Of a DNA stretch of 18,440 bases, positions 7,454 through 15,201 are shown piece by piece (positions within the stretch are counted from its first letter, which is position 1; every line of letters starts with the position of its first letter). The notes beneath the pieces are model-generated. The model was not told the origin of the DNA. It worked only from the letters and a program-made list of their open reading frames with translations, and did no database searches. The stretch is from an uncultured Clostridia bacterium (GTDB taxonomy: Bacteria; Bacillota; Clostridia; Oscillospirales; CAG-272): the NCBI GenBank assembly GCA_937893945.1, contig CALCTA010000168.1, forward strand, positions 1-18,440, written 5' to 3'. The position numbers and the translations under genes are program-made.

Positions 7454-8701
7454 TTACTCCAATATTCTTCCGTCAAACAAATTATTGCCCTCGGTGATGA
7501 TAAGCTCGTTAGAGCCGAGATAGTAGTAATCTCCGTCCTTATCGTCTCTCTCTGCAACGAGGAAATAATCACCGCCCTGATAAATAATATCTATCCTGCG
7601 GAAGCGCACCACGCTTCCACGAAGGATATACACTCCGTTCTCGCCGTCAAGCTTTGCAAGCGCTGAGCGAGGAACGTATATTCCGCTGATCGACGATCTC
7701 TCTATCTGCGCGGTCATACAGCGCTCAAGAGCAAAATTGTCAGGCAGTCGGTTTGTTGAAAGAACCACGATGATCTCCCTTGTTTTCTCAGAGACTATCT
7801 TTCTTTCAACCGTCATAGGTATAGTGGTATTATTATTTTCAGGAAAATTTACGTTATAGGTCTCACCCTCACCAAGCGACTCAGCATCAGACACCGAAAG
7901 AGGAAGCATAAGCATCCAGCTGCTGTTTGGCGCAAGCTTTCCGTATGCGCTGTTGCTCTCTATTTCCGCGTTTTCCGAGGTTGAAGCAAGAAGCTCGTAA
8001 AATCCCTCTCCGTCAAGCTCCTCTGCCGCAGAGAGCGTAAAATCGCGCTCGTAGCCGTCAACGGCAGAATAAAAATATCCGCTCTTGGTGGAGAAAACAG
8101 CCTCGTACTCACCCGAGAGAAGTCTTTTTCTCTCTGCCCTCAGCGCCGTGAGCGATTCCTTTATTGAGTCATCACCGCTCGTGATAACGCTTATTTTGCT
8201 AAGCGTGAGCATCATCTTTTCTATTTGATAATCAAGCTCGCCTGCCTCACCCGTAGCAAGAAGTCCCGTAAGGGTAAAATAGGTGTCGCTCGCGCTCTTT
8301 CTCAGCGCCGAGAGATCCGAAGCTGACACGTTGTCGCCAGAACATTCCTCAAGCAAGGCTATCTGTTCGTCAAGAAGCGCTATCATCTCTCTCTCAGAGC
8401 TTCCGTCGCCCTTTTGATAAACGTTTGCAAGTGCTTGTCCCGCGGATACCTTCTCGCCGTCCTTGACGAAATAGTCAACAACTCCCGAGTTCCTTGAATA
8501 AAGCAGAGTTTCGTCTCTGAAAACGTATCCGTCTCCGCCAACCGTAACTCGTTCGGTGGTAACGCCCGAGACTATCGTGCTGACGTCATCCGAGAAGAAA
8601 AGACTGAAAAGGTGATAGGCGGTATATATAACGACAATAGCGAAAAGCAATCCCATTGCGAGCCTATACCAGAACGCGCTATTCCTCCTTTTCTCAGCCA
8701 T
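7454..8701 (-). CDS. HlyD-like membrane-anchored adaptor protein of the ylm cluster
   Basis: A 415-residue protein with a basic N-terminus, one membrane helix at residues 11-36 and the rest outside the cytoplasm. Residues 72-95 (SGVVDYFVKDGEKVSAGQAL) match the biotinyl/lipoyl-like hairpin of HlyD and other membrane-fusion adaptors. A helical stretch (about 103-200) follows, then a beta-rich C-terminal part with YVPRSALA and NGVYILRG, as in the adaptor beta-barrel region. Such genes are found next to sepF in Clostridia. No pump or outer partner lies beside it, so a structural or envelope role is as likely as transport. GGGAGG precedes the ATG. Confidence 0.8.
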   Translation of the reverse strand: MAEKRRNSAFWYRLAMGLLFAIVVIYTAYHLFSLFFSDDVSTIVSGVTTERVTVGGDGYVFRDETLLYSRNSGVVDYFVKDGEKVSAGQALANVYQKGDGSSEREMIALLDEQIALLEECSGDNVSASDLSALRKSASDTYFTLTGLLATGEAGELDYQIEKMMLTLSKISVITSGDDSIKESLTALRAERKRLLSGEYEAVFSTKSGYFYSAVDGYERDFTLSAAEELDGEGFYELLASTSENAEIESNSAYGKLAPNSSWMLMLPLSVSDAESLGEGETYNVNFPENNNTTIPMTVERKIVSEKTREIIVVLSTNRLPDNFALERCMTAQIERSSISGIYVPRSALAKLDGENGVYILRGSVVRFRRIDIIYQGGDYFLVAERDDKDGDYYYLGSNELIITEGNNLFDGRILE

Positions 8702-8753
8702 ACAGTCCTCCCTGAAGCTTCAGTAACCTTACCTATATTTTATCATAAAAAGC

Positions 8754-9704
8754 TCAAAGTGAAAAGAGCTTCTCCGCATTATTTACAATCTCTTCAAATC
8801 TTTTTAACCCACCGTCCGCCTCGACGTCAAGCCATCTGACGTAGTCCTTTGCCGAGAACCATGTCATCTGTCTTTTAGCGTATCGGCGCGTGGCAGTTTT
8901 AAGCTCTGCTATAGCACACTCAAGGCTCTCCACCCCGCGAACAGCACCGAGAAGCTCCTTATATCCTATCGCCTGAGCCGCGGTCTTGTTCTTCTCAAAC
9001 ACGCCCTCACTCATAAGCGCGCGTGTCTCCTCAAGCAAGCCATCTGCGATCATCTCGTCAACGCGTCGCTCTATGCGCCCATATAGCACTTCTCTGTTCT
9101 CATATCTCAGTCCGATAACGCACGCGTCATAGGGAGACTGTAGCTCCTTTGACTGCTTATCAAGCAAGGATTTAGGAATACCGCAGGAATAGTATATCTC
9201 AAGCGCGCGTATCACCCTTTTTATATTGTTCGGATGTATCGCCGCGGCACTTTCGGGATCTACCCTCATAAGCTCCGAATGAAGCGCCGCCGCGCCATCA
9301 CGCTCGGCTTTCTCGGTAAGCTCTCGGCGTATATCAGCGGTATCCGCACTCGGCGCTGAGTTTCCGCCTCGCAGGAGAGCGTCAAGATAAAGCCCCGTGC
9401 CGCCGCAGATAATGGGCATCCTGCCGCGTCGCGCGCAGTCCTCTATCGCCGCACTCGCGAGAGAAACGTAATCCTCACAGGAAAAGGCGACGTCGGGCTC
9501 TACGACGTCTATAAGATGATGCCTTACCTCGCGCTGCTCCTCGTCCGTCGGCTTCGCGGTTCCTATATTCATTCTTTTGTATATCTGCATTGAATCGCAG
9601 GATATTATCTCGCCGCCGTGCCTTCTCGCAAGCTCAAGCGCAAGTCCGCTCTTTCCGCTCGCGGTAGGACCGACAACGGCAAATACTTTTATTTTTTGAA
9701 CCAT
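8754..9704 (-). CDS. miaA: tRNA dimethylallyltransferase MiaA
   Basis: A 316-residue enzyme that transfers the dimethylallyl group to A37 of tRNAs reading UNN codons. The P-loop GPTASGKS is at residues 12-19, followed by the substrate-binding SCDSMQIYKRMNIGTAKP block and CGGTGLYLDALL. The C-terminal YAKRQMTWF is also diagnostic. Full length. AGAGG precedes the ATG at 9704. It follows the hairpin array that separates it from queA, another tRNA modification gene, and starts the long leftward gene cluster. Confidence 0.95.
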   Translation of the reverse strand: MVQKIKVFAVVGPTASGKSGLALELARRHGGEIISCDSMQIYKRMNIGTAKPTDEEQREVRHHLIDVVEPDVAFSCEDYVSLASAAIEDCARRGRMPIICGGTGLYLDALLRGGNSAPSADTADIRRELTEKAERDGAAALHSELMRVDPESAAAIHPNNIKRVIRALEIYYSCGIPKSLLDKQSKELQSPYDACVIGLRYENREVLYGRIERRVDEMIADGLLEETRALMSEGVFEKNKTAAQAIGYKELLGAVRGVESLECAIAELKTATRRYAKRQMTWFSAKDYVRWLDVEADGGLKRFEEIVNNAEKLFSL

Positions 9705-9732
9705 GTTGCCTCTTTGTGAAAAATGAATATTT

Positions 9733-9772
9733 CGGAGTTTTCTCCGTAGTGGGCGAACACAGTTTGCCCTAC
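9733..9772. repeat. Two adjacent hairpins upstream of miaA
   Basis: CGGAG TTTT CTCCG (9733-9746) is a perfect 5-bp hairpin. Directly beside it GGGCGAAC (9751-9758) and GTTTGCCC (9762-9769) pair with one wobble around ACA, flanked by short complementary GTA/TAC ends. They lie in the miaA leader next to the larger array and may belong to the same mobile or repetitive unit. Confidence 0.6.
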
Positions 9773-9837
9773 AGTGAAATTTATCTTTTATCGTATGAGC
9801 ATCGCATCTTCAAAGCTGATGCTATATAAGAAATTTA

Positions 9838-10005
9838 ATGAATTGACGGCAAGCCGTCATGAATTGAAACTCCGTTTCATGATTTCTCGCGCTTCGCGCT
9901 CCATGAATTGAATTGCATCCTCTTATGCGCCGCAGCGCAATTCATGGCGTAGCCAATTCATGAGCGTTTACGCTCAATTCATGCAACCGTCAGGTTGCAA
10001 TTCAT
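9838..10005. repeat. Mirror-symmetric array of short hairpins with a constant 8-base spacer
   Basis: The left half carries the spacer ATGAATTG at 9838, 9859 and 9903, plus a degenerate copy at 9879. The right half carries its exact reverse complement CAATTCAT at 9938, 9954, 9975 and 9998. Between spacers are hairpins of unrelated sequence, each self-complementary: GACGGC/GCCGTC, GAAAC/GTTTC, CGCG/CGCG, TGCGC/GCGCA, GGC/GCC, GAGCG/CGCTC and GCAACC/GGTTGC. Unit length is about 16-24 bases. The region is non-coding. Together with 9733-9772 it fills the whole 308-base miaA-queA gap. I do not recognise a named element. Confidence 0.85.
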
Positions 10006-10032
10006 TGCATGCTCATTGAATGAGCATGCAAT
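10004..10032 (-). other. 13-bp hairpin spanning the 3' end of queA
   Basis: ATTGCATGCTCAT (10004-10016) is perfectly complementary to ATGAGCATGCAAT (10020-10032) with a 3-base loop. The right arm encodes the last residues of QueA and the stop codon is inside the left arm. No T run follows on the minus strand, so termination is doubtful. It may protect the queA 3' end or cap the neighbouring array. Confidence 0.6.
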
Positions 10033-11086
10033 CGCCGAAGGAGAAGAAGCGATATTCTTCCTCTACTGCAAGGCGGTAATTTGCCATCATTTTTTCTTTG
10101 TCATAGAATGCCGACACAAGCATCAGAAGCGTGCTTTCGGGCAGATGGAAGTTCGTTATAAGCGCATCCACCGCCTTGAAGCGATAGCCGGGGTAAATGA
10201 ATATTCCCGTGTCGCCCGACATCGCAGGGATATATCCGTTCTCCTCCGCAACGCTCTCTATAGTACGGCAAGAGGTAGTTCCGACGCAGATAAGCCTGCC
10301 GCCCGACGCCTTTGCCGCGTTTATAATATCCGCGCTCTCCTTTGAGACGCTGAAATACTCAGTGTGCATGATATGCTCATCAACTCTCTCCGCCTTAACG
10401 GGTCTGAACGTGCCAAGACCGACGTGTAGCATTACGGGCGCTATCTTCACGCCCTTTGCCCTGATACGCTCAAGCAGCTCAGGAGTAAAGTGCAAGCCTG
10501 CCGTGGGGGCTGCCGCCGAGCCCTCCTCGCGCGCATACACCGTCTGATAGCGCGAGTTATCCTCAAGGCGCTCGGTTATGTAGGGCGGCAGGGGCATCAT
10601 TCCCACAACTGAGAGAACGTCGTATATATTGGCGTACCTGTCCTTGTCATACTCAAAGCGGATAATTCTGTTCCCCTCCTCGACGATGTCAAGTACCTCT
10701 CCTCGAAGGATACCGCCACCAAAGACCGCGCGTGAGCCGATACGCGCACGCTTGCCGGGCTTAACAAGACACTCCCAACAGTCAAGCTCGTGCTGACGGA
10801 GCAAAAGCAACTCAAGAAGCGCTTCCTCTCTGCCCTCGGCGTGTCCGTAAAGACGCGCGGGAATTACCTTAGAATCGTTGATAACAAGCACGTCGCCCTC
10901 GCGGAGATAGTCGATTATATCATAGAAATGCTTATGCTCGACCTTGCCACTCTTACGGTCAATGACCATAAGGCGAGAGCTGTCTCGCTTTTCCATCGGA
11001 TGCTGAGCGATAAGGCGCTCGGGCAGATCGTAGTAAAAATCAGCAGTTTTGAGATCGGTGGGTTTCTTTTCGTTTATAATAGCCAT
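10013..11086 (-). CDS. queA: S-adenosylmethionine:tRNA ribosyltransferase-isomerase QueA
   Basis: A 357-residue enzyme that moves the ribosyl group of SAM onto 7-aminomethyl-7-deazaguanine in tRNA to make epoxyqueuosine. Typical blocks are DFYYDLPERLIAQHP at the start, SSRLMVIDR, NDSKVIPARLYG, AGLHFTPELL, HVGLGTFRPV and NFHLPESTLLMLV. The full family length is present, with about 12 extra residues at the N-terminus. AAAGGA precedes the ATG at 11086. Its last codons form one arm of a strong hairpin. No other queuosine gene lies in the window. Confidence 0.95.
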   Translation of the reverse strand: MAIINEKKPTDLKTADFYYDLPERLIAQHPMEKRDSSRLMVIDRKSGKVEHKHFYDIIDYLREGDVLVINDSKVIPARLYGHAEGREEALLELLLLRQHELDCWECLVKPGKRARIGSRAVFGGGILRGEVLDIVEEGNRIIRFEYDKDRYANIYDVLSVVGMMPLPPYITERLEDNSRYQTVYAREEGSAAAPTAGLHFTPELLERIRAKGVKIAPVMLHVGLGTFRPVKAERVDEHIMHTEYFSVSKESADIINAAKASGGRLICVGTTSCRTIESVAEENGYIPAMSGDTGIFIYPGYRFKAVDALITNFHLPESTLLMLVSAFYDKEKMMANYRLAVEEEYRFFSFGDCMLIQ

Positions 11087-11136
11087 AGAAATTCCTTTGA
11101 TGTATTGAAATATATTCTGAAATTTTTTAAAAGTTA

Positions 11137-11165
11137 TTGACAGACTAAAAAAGATATGTTATTAT
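11137..11165 (+). promoter_or_regulatory. Consensus sigma-A promoter for the riboswitch-dapA-dapB transcript
   Basis: TTGACA (11137-11142), a 17-base spacer, then TATTAT (11160-11165). The -35 is a perfect match and the -10 differs at one position. The expected start point falls around 11172, shortly before the riboswitch begins. Confidence 0.85.
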
Positions 11166-11185
11166 ATGTGTTGGATACATATAAT

Positions 11186-11361
11186 TACGATAGAGGCGCA
11201 TTTTGCAACTGCCGCGCATCGAGGTCGCCGAGGACCGTTTGAGATGCTGCCGCAAGGGCGAAGTGCCGAAGTCGTGGCGGGTCGGCAACGCCACCTCTGG
11301 TCTGACGATTCATAGTCGGCAGACTGTCATCAATATAAAAATTTGATGGAGAGCTATCTGT
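11186..11361 (+). promoter_or_regulatory. Lysine riboswitch (L-box) upstream of dapA
   Basis: The aptamer opens with GATAGAGGCGC (11189-11199), has the conserved GCCGAAG (11265-11271) and closes with GGAGAGCTATC (11348-11358), whose CTATC pairs with the opening GATAG to form P1. Between them are several GC-rich stems expected of the five-helix junction. These are the hallmarks of the lysine riboswitch. Its place before two lysine-pathway genes, with an intrinsic terminator following, fits lysine-induced premature termination. Confidence 0.9.
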
Positions 11362-11417
11362 TAATTGTTAACTGTAACTCGGGGGAAACTCTCTCCTATA
11401 TTATAGTACAATTTCAG

Positions 11418-11439
11418 CTGGTTTTCAACCGGTTTTTTT
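11418..11439 (+). terminator. Riboswitch-controlled intrinsic terminator
   Basis: CTGGTT (11418-11423) pairs with AACCGG (11427-11432) including one G-U, followed by seven Ts. AATTGT and CTG just after P1 (11358-11368) can pair with ACAATT and CAG (11408-11417), the latter at the foot of this hairpin, giving a possible antiterminator. GGAGAG of the P1 3' side can also pair with CTCTCC at 11391-11396. The terminator itself is clear; the switching model is inferred. Confidence 0.8.
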
Positions 11440-11497
11440 GTTTTTTATATGAATTCTTTCAAAAATTATTGTTTTTTACGAAAGGAAGCATTCAAGA

Positions 11498-12391
11498 ATG
11501 AGCAAGTACAAGCAGAGTGTATTTACGGGAGCGGCAACAGCCATAATCACTCCCTTCAAAAACGGAAATATCGACAAGGAGAGCTTCGGCAAAATAATTG
11601 AGAGCCAGATAGCAGGCGGCATCGACGCTATAGTAGTCGCAGGAACCACGGGCGAGGCGGCAACTCTTACGCATGAGGAACATATGGACTGCATGAAGTA
11701 CGTCGTTGATACGGTTGCGGGCAGAGTTCCCGTAATTGCGGGCACAGGCTCTAACGACACCGCCTACGGCATCGAGCTTTCGCGGTATGCCTGCGAGATA
11801 GGTGCTGACGCGCTTCTCCTCGTTACCCCCTACTACAATAAGGCTACTCCCAAGGGACTTATCAAGAGCTTCCTTGAGACCGCTGACAAGACGACAAAGC
11901 CTATCATACTCTACAACGTTCCCTCGCGTACGGGCTGTAACATCACGCTCCCCGTCTATAAGGAGCTTGCAAAGCACGAGAGAATAGTTGCCGTCAAGGA
12001 AGCATCCGGAAATATGAGCGCTATCGCTGAGCTTATCGCGGAGTGCGGCGACAGCCTTGACGTTTACTCGGGCAACGACGACCAGATAGTACCCATCATG
12101 TCGCTCGGCGGCAAGGGAGTTATCTCGGTACTCTCTAACCTTTTCCCCAAAGAAACACACGATATGACAAGACTTTGCCTTGAGAACAACTACACCGACG
12201 CGGCAAAGCTTCAGCTTTCTTACCTCAAGCTTATCAACGCGCTCTTCTGCGAGGTCAATCCCGTACCCGTAAAGACCGCTATGGCAGAAATGGGACTTTG
12301 CGATATTGAGATGCGTCTGCCCCTCTGCGAGATGGACGACGCTAACAAGGCAAAGCTCGTATCTATTATGAAGGACTACAAGCTTCTCTGA
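11498..12391 (+). CDS. dapA: 4-hydroxy-tetrahydrodipicolinate synthase DapA
   Basis: A 297-residue (beta/alpha)8-barrel aldolase that condenses pyruvate with aspartate semialdehyde, the first committed step to diaminopimelate and lysine. The Schiff-base lysine is K167 in VAVKEASGN, the catalytic tyrosine is Y139 and the substrate-binding arginine is R144, both in LYNVPSRTG. The GTTGEA block (49-54) replaces the more common GTTGES, a mild change. Start ATG at 11498 with AAAGGAAG about 10 bases upstream. Expression is under the lysine riboswitch. dapB follows after 31 bases. Confidence 0.95.
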   Translation: MSKYKQSVFTGAATAIITPFKNGNIDKESFGKIIESQIAGGIDAIVVAGTTGEAATLTHEEHMDCMKYVVDTVAGRVPVIAGTGSNDTAYGIELSRYACEIGADALLLVTPYYNKATPKGLIKSFLETADKTTKPIILYNVPSRTGCNITLPVYKELAKHERIVAVKEASGNMSAIAELIAECGDSLDVYSGNDDQIVPIMSLGGKGVISVLSNLFPKETHDMTRLCLENNYTDAAKLQLSYLKLINALFCEVNPVPVKTAMAEMGLCDIEMRLPLCEMDDANKAKLVSIMKDYKLL

Positions 12392-12422
12392 TAAAAGAGA
12401 GGTTTAAAAGGAAGGATAGCTT

Positions 12423-13178
12423 ATGATAAAGGTTATACTCTCAGGCTGCGGCGGAAGAATGGGCAAGGCTGTCGCGGCTGCTGTCGGCGACGAGGCAAGG
12501 ATAGTCGCAGGAGTTGACGTCAACGCCGCATCAATAGCCGCCTCTGACTTCCCGATATACGAAAGCATCACAGAATTCTCGGGCAAAGCCGACGTGATAG
12601 TTGATTTCTCGCACCACTCTGCCCTGCCCTCGCTTCTTGAATACGCTAAGACTACAAAAACGCCCGTAGTTGTAGCGACTACGGGACACACCGACGAGGA
12701 GCTCGCGCTTATGCACGAGGCGACATCTGAGATCGCGATATTCCATTCGGGCAACTTCTCTATAGGAATCAACCTCATCATCAACCTCGCAAAGCAGGCG
12801 GCTCGCACGCTCGGCGCGGATTTTGATATTGAGATAATTGAAAAGCACCACAACAAGAAGCTTGACGCTCCCAGCGGCACGGCGCTGATGATCGCAAACG
12901 CGGTTGCTGACGAGCGAGATGAGAGCGAATATATCTACGACCGACACAGCGTTCGCAAGGCGCGTGAGCCTAAGGAGATAGGCATACACTCGGTCAGAGG
13001 CGGAAGTATCGTAGGCGAGCACGAGGTCATCTTCGCAGGTGCTAACGAGGTAGTCAGCATTTCGCACTCGGCGGCTTCTCGCGAGATATTCGCAAGCGGC
13101 GCGCTCCGCGCGGCGATCTACCTTGCAGGCAAGAGCGCAGGTCTTTACAGTATGACCGACCTCATCGAAGGAAAATAA
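12423..13178 (+). CDS. dapB: 4-hydroxy-tetrahydrodipicolinate reductase DapB
   Basis: A 251-residue NAD(P)H-dependent reductase that acts on the DapA product. The nucleotide-binding loop GCGGRMGKAV is at residues 8-17. The catalytic block EKHHNKKLDAPSGTA (140-154) holds the proton-donor histidine and the lysine. ATTGHT near residue 85 and the C-terminal AGKSAGLYSM are also typical. Full length. GGAAGG precedes the ATG. It shares the riboswitch-controlled transcript with dapA. The remaining lysine-pathway genes are not in the window. Confidence 0.95.
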   Translation: MIKVILSGCGGRMGKAVAAAVGDEARIVAGVDVNAASIAASDFPIYESITEFSGKADVIVDFSHHSALPSLLEYAKTTKTPVVVATTGHTDEELALMHEATSEIAIFHSGNFSIGINLIINLAKQAARTLGADFDIEIIEKHHNKKLDAPSGTALMIANAVADERDESEYIYDRHSVRKAREPKEIGIHSVRGGSIVGEHEVIFAGANEVVSISHSAASREIFASGALRAAIYLAGKSAGLYSMTDLIEGK

Positions 13179-13181
13179 AAT

Positions 13182-13207
13182 AAAAAGGACACTTACGTGT
13201 CCTTTTT
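13182..13207. terminator. Bidirectional terminator between dapB and the pyridoxal kinase gene
   Basis: AAAAAGGACAC and GTGTCCTTTTT form an 11-bp stem with a TTAC loop. The A/T ends supply a T run on both strands, so it can end the rightward dapAB transcript and the leftward kinase transcript that converge here. Confidence 0.9.
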
Positions 13208-13210
13208 CGT

Positions 13211-14044
13211 TTACTTAAGCATCTCGATAAGCTTGGGCAATGCAAGCTCGAATGCCGCGCCGTACCAATGGTTATCAAGCTTTGCGGTCTCCTTGATGCA
13301 CTCCATGGCGTATTCTGCCGCGATGCGAGCCGCTTCGTTCGCGCTCTTGCCTCTCATAAGCGCACCTACGAATGCAGACGCGTAAACGTCGCCTGTTCCG
13401 TGGCAGCTGTTGGGAAGCTTTTCGTGCTCGTAGTAGTCCATCTTTCCGTCAACGTACATCAGAATTCCGATATAATTGCCGTTCTTCGAGGGCAATCCCT
13501 TGAGGATGATATTCTTGCAGCCCATCTCGATCAGCTTATCCATTACCTTATCTACGTAACGTCTGTCCTCGCCGTCCTCGTAGTGCATACCTGCAAGAAG
13601 CGCAGCCTCGGTCATATTGGGAACGATAAAGTCAGCACTCGCGCAAAGGCCCTTCATTGCCTCAACGTACTCCTCGTCAAACGCAGGGTAGAGCTTGCCG
13701 TTATCAGCCATTGCGGGATCGACGATAGTAACGGTTCCCTCTTTAGAGCCCGAATCAAAGATATCCTTGACGTAGTCTATCTGCTTGGTGCTGCCGAGAT
13801 AACCTGTGTAAATAGCGTCAAACTTGATGCCCTCCTTCTCCCAATGAGCGCGGATATCGGGCATATCGTCAGTCAGGTCGCGGAAGGTATATCCCTTAAA
13901 GCCTGCCGTGTGTGTGGAAAGCACAGCCGAGGGCAGAACGCAGGTCTCAACTCCGCAAGCCGAGATTATGGGAAGCGCAACCGTCAGCGAGCACTGACCT
14001 ACGCACGAAATATCTTGAATGGTAAGAATTTTCTTATAAGACAT
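13211..14044 (-). CDS. pdxY: Pyridoxal/pyridoxamine kinase (PdxY/PdxK family)
   Basis: A 277-residue ribokinase-fold enzyme that phosphorylates vitamin B6 vitamers to salvage pyridoxal phosphate. The N-terminal IQDISCVGQCSL block, the VDPAMADNG segment, IVPNMTEAALL and the C-terminal HGTGDVYASAF anion hole with catalytic Asp are those of the pyridoxal kinase branch. It is close to the 287 residues of PdxY. AAAGAGG precedes the ATG at 14044. It is divergent from a MocR-type regulator and shares an overlapping promoter with it, which supports PLP-related regulation. Exact vitamer preference is not readable. Confidence 0.88.
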   Translation of the reverse strand: MSYKKILTIQDISCVGQCSLTVALPIISACGVETCVLPSAVLSTHTAGFKGYTFRDLTDDMPDIRAHWEKEGIKFDAIYTGYLGSTKQIDYVKDIFDSGSKEGTVTIVDPAMADNGKLYPAFDEEYVEAMKGLCASADFIVPNMTEAALLAGMHYEDGEDRRYVDKVMDKLIEMGCKNIILKGLPSKNGNYIGILMYVDGKMDYYEHEKLPNSCHGTGDVYASAFVGALMRGKSANEAARIAAEYAMECIKETAKLDNHWYGAAFELALPKLIEMLK

Positions 14045-14056
14045 TGAAAATACCTC

Positions 14057-14085
14057 TTTACATTTTGATTTTTTTATATTATAAT
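14057..14085 (+). promoter_or_regulatory. Promoter of the MocR-type regulator gene
   Basis: TTTACA (14057-14062), 17 bases, TATAAT (14080-14085). The -10 is perfect and the -35 has one mismatch. It overlaps the opposite promoter almost completely, sharing the -10 bases 14080-14083. Confidence 0.8.
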
Positions 14086-14106
14086 CTATATGTGGCTATA
14101 TGTAAA
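14078..14106 (-). promoter_or_regulatory. Promoter of the pyridoxal kinase gene
   Basis: On the minus strand TTTACA (14106-14101), 17 bases, TATAAT (14083-14078): the same elements and spacing as the opposing promoter. Polymerase can occupy only one of the two at a time. Confidence 0.8.
14086..14103. repeat. Tandem CTATATGT repeat, candidate MocR operator
   Basis: CTATATGT occurs at 14086-14093 and 14096-14103, exactly one helical turn (10 bases) apart. The pair covers the -35 and spacer of the kinase promoter and the start region of the regulator gene. Direct repeats in divergent promoters are typical PdxR/MocR binding sites, so this is a likely operator (inference). Confidence 0.55.
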
Positions 14107-14137
14107 TAATCAAATACGGAGAATTTTATAAGACCAG

Positions 14138-15199
14138 ATGGCAATTCAAAAGAAATATTATTCACTTTATCTTGAAATAAAGCAAAAAATACTCGCAGGA
14201 GAATACCCCTCGGGCGAAAAGCTCCCCTCGAAGCGAGTTATGGCTGATATGCGAGGTGTCAGCCTTATCACAGTTGAGCGCGCCTACGCTATGCTTGAGG
14301 AAGAAGGATATATCTCATCTCGCGAGCGGAGCGGCTACTTTGTGGCGCATATTGATAGATTTCACGGGAGCGAGAGGGCGGAAATGCGCTCAAATGTGAT
14401 ACATCTGCCCGAAACACGAGTAACGCCGAGCGAGGATTTTGAATACTCGCTCTGGTTTAAGACGCTTCGCAAGGTCATCTCCGAGCGAGACGCCGAGCTT
14501 TTCGTGCGCTCTCCGTCAAAGGGCTGCGCGGTGCTTCGCAACGCGCTCGTTGACTATCTCTACCGCTATCGCGGAATGGTAGCCGACCCTAACTGCATCG
14601 TCATAGGCTCGGGCTCGGAGCAGCTCTATGAGATAGCCGTCAAGCTTCTCGGAAGAGATAAGATATACGGCATCGAAGACCCCTCTTATTCGCAGATACA
14701 AGCAGTTTACGAGGGCGCGGGAGCTAAGGTCTGTCCGCTTGCATTCGGAGAGGACGGAATCGAGAGCGCGGCGCTCAATGACAACGATTTCGACGTGCTT
14801 CACGTAACGCCATTCCACAGCTACCCCTCGGGCGTTACCACCTCTATCTCAAAGAGATACGAGTATCTCAAGTGGGCGAGCAAGAAGGAGAGCTATATCA
14901 TAGAGGACGACTTTGACAGTGAGTTCTTCATCCCGGGGCATCCGATAGAGCCGCTTTACTCTCTTGACAAGCGCGCTTCTGTCATATACATCAACACCTT
15001 TTCAAAAAGCCTTTCTCCCTCTATGCGAATGGGATATATGATACTTCCCCACTCACTTCTTGAAGATTACGAGGAGAAGCTCGGGATCTTCTCCTGCTCC
15101 GTTCCCGTGCTTGACCAATACGTGCTTGCCGAGTTTATCTCAAGCGGAAGCTTCGAGCGACATCTGAACAGAATGAGAAGAAAAATAAAACAACGATAA
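14138..15199 (+). CDS. MocR-type (GntR plus aminotransferase) regulator, C-terminally truncated
   Basis: A 353-residue protein. Residues 1-70 are a GntR winged helix (GEKLPSKRVMADMRG, TVERAYAMLEEEGYI). The rest is a fold-type I aminotransferase domain with IEDDFDSEF (255-263) and the PLP lysine K290 in NTFSKSLSPSMRMGY. MocR/PdxR proteins use PLP as effector and are usually 450-490 residues. Here the homology runs to ERHLNRMRRKIKQR and stops, losing about 100 residues that form the small C-terminal domain. No continuation is seen in other frames; a terminator follows within a few bases. It may be an altered or dead regulator. GGAGAA lies 14 bases ahead of the ATG at 14138, longer than ideal. 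The divergent kinase suggests a PdxR-like role. Confidence 0.82.
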   Translation: MAIQKKYYSLYLEIKQKILAGEYPSGEKLPSKRVMADMRGVSLITVERAYAMLEEEGYISSRERSGYFVAHIDRFHGSERAEMRSNVIHLPETRVTPSEDFEYSLWFKTLRKVISERDAELFVRSPSKGCAVLRNALVDYLYRYRGMVADPNCIVIGSGSEQLYEIAVKLLGRDKIYGIEDPSYSQIQAVYEGAGAKVCPLAFGEDGIESAALNDNDFDVLHVTPFHSYPSGVTTSISKRYEYLKWASKKESYIIEDDFDSEFFIPGHPIEPLYSLDKRASVIYINTFSKSLSPSMRMGYMILPHSLLEDYEEKLGIFSCSVPVLDQYVLAEFISSGSFERHLNRMRRKIKQR

Positions 15200-15201
15200 C
15201 A

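Noticed and set aside
9838..10032. CRISPR array
   Set aside because: The constant parts are only 8 bases, the variable parts are self-complementary, the orientation flips at the centre, and no cas genes are present.
10004..10032. Intrinsic terminator of queA
   Set aside because: The stem is strong, but the minus-strand sequence after it has no T run and continues into the hairpin array. It was kept as a structural element only.
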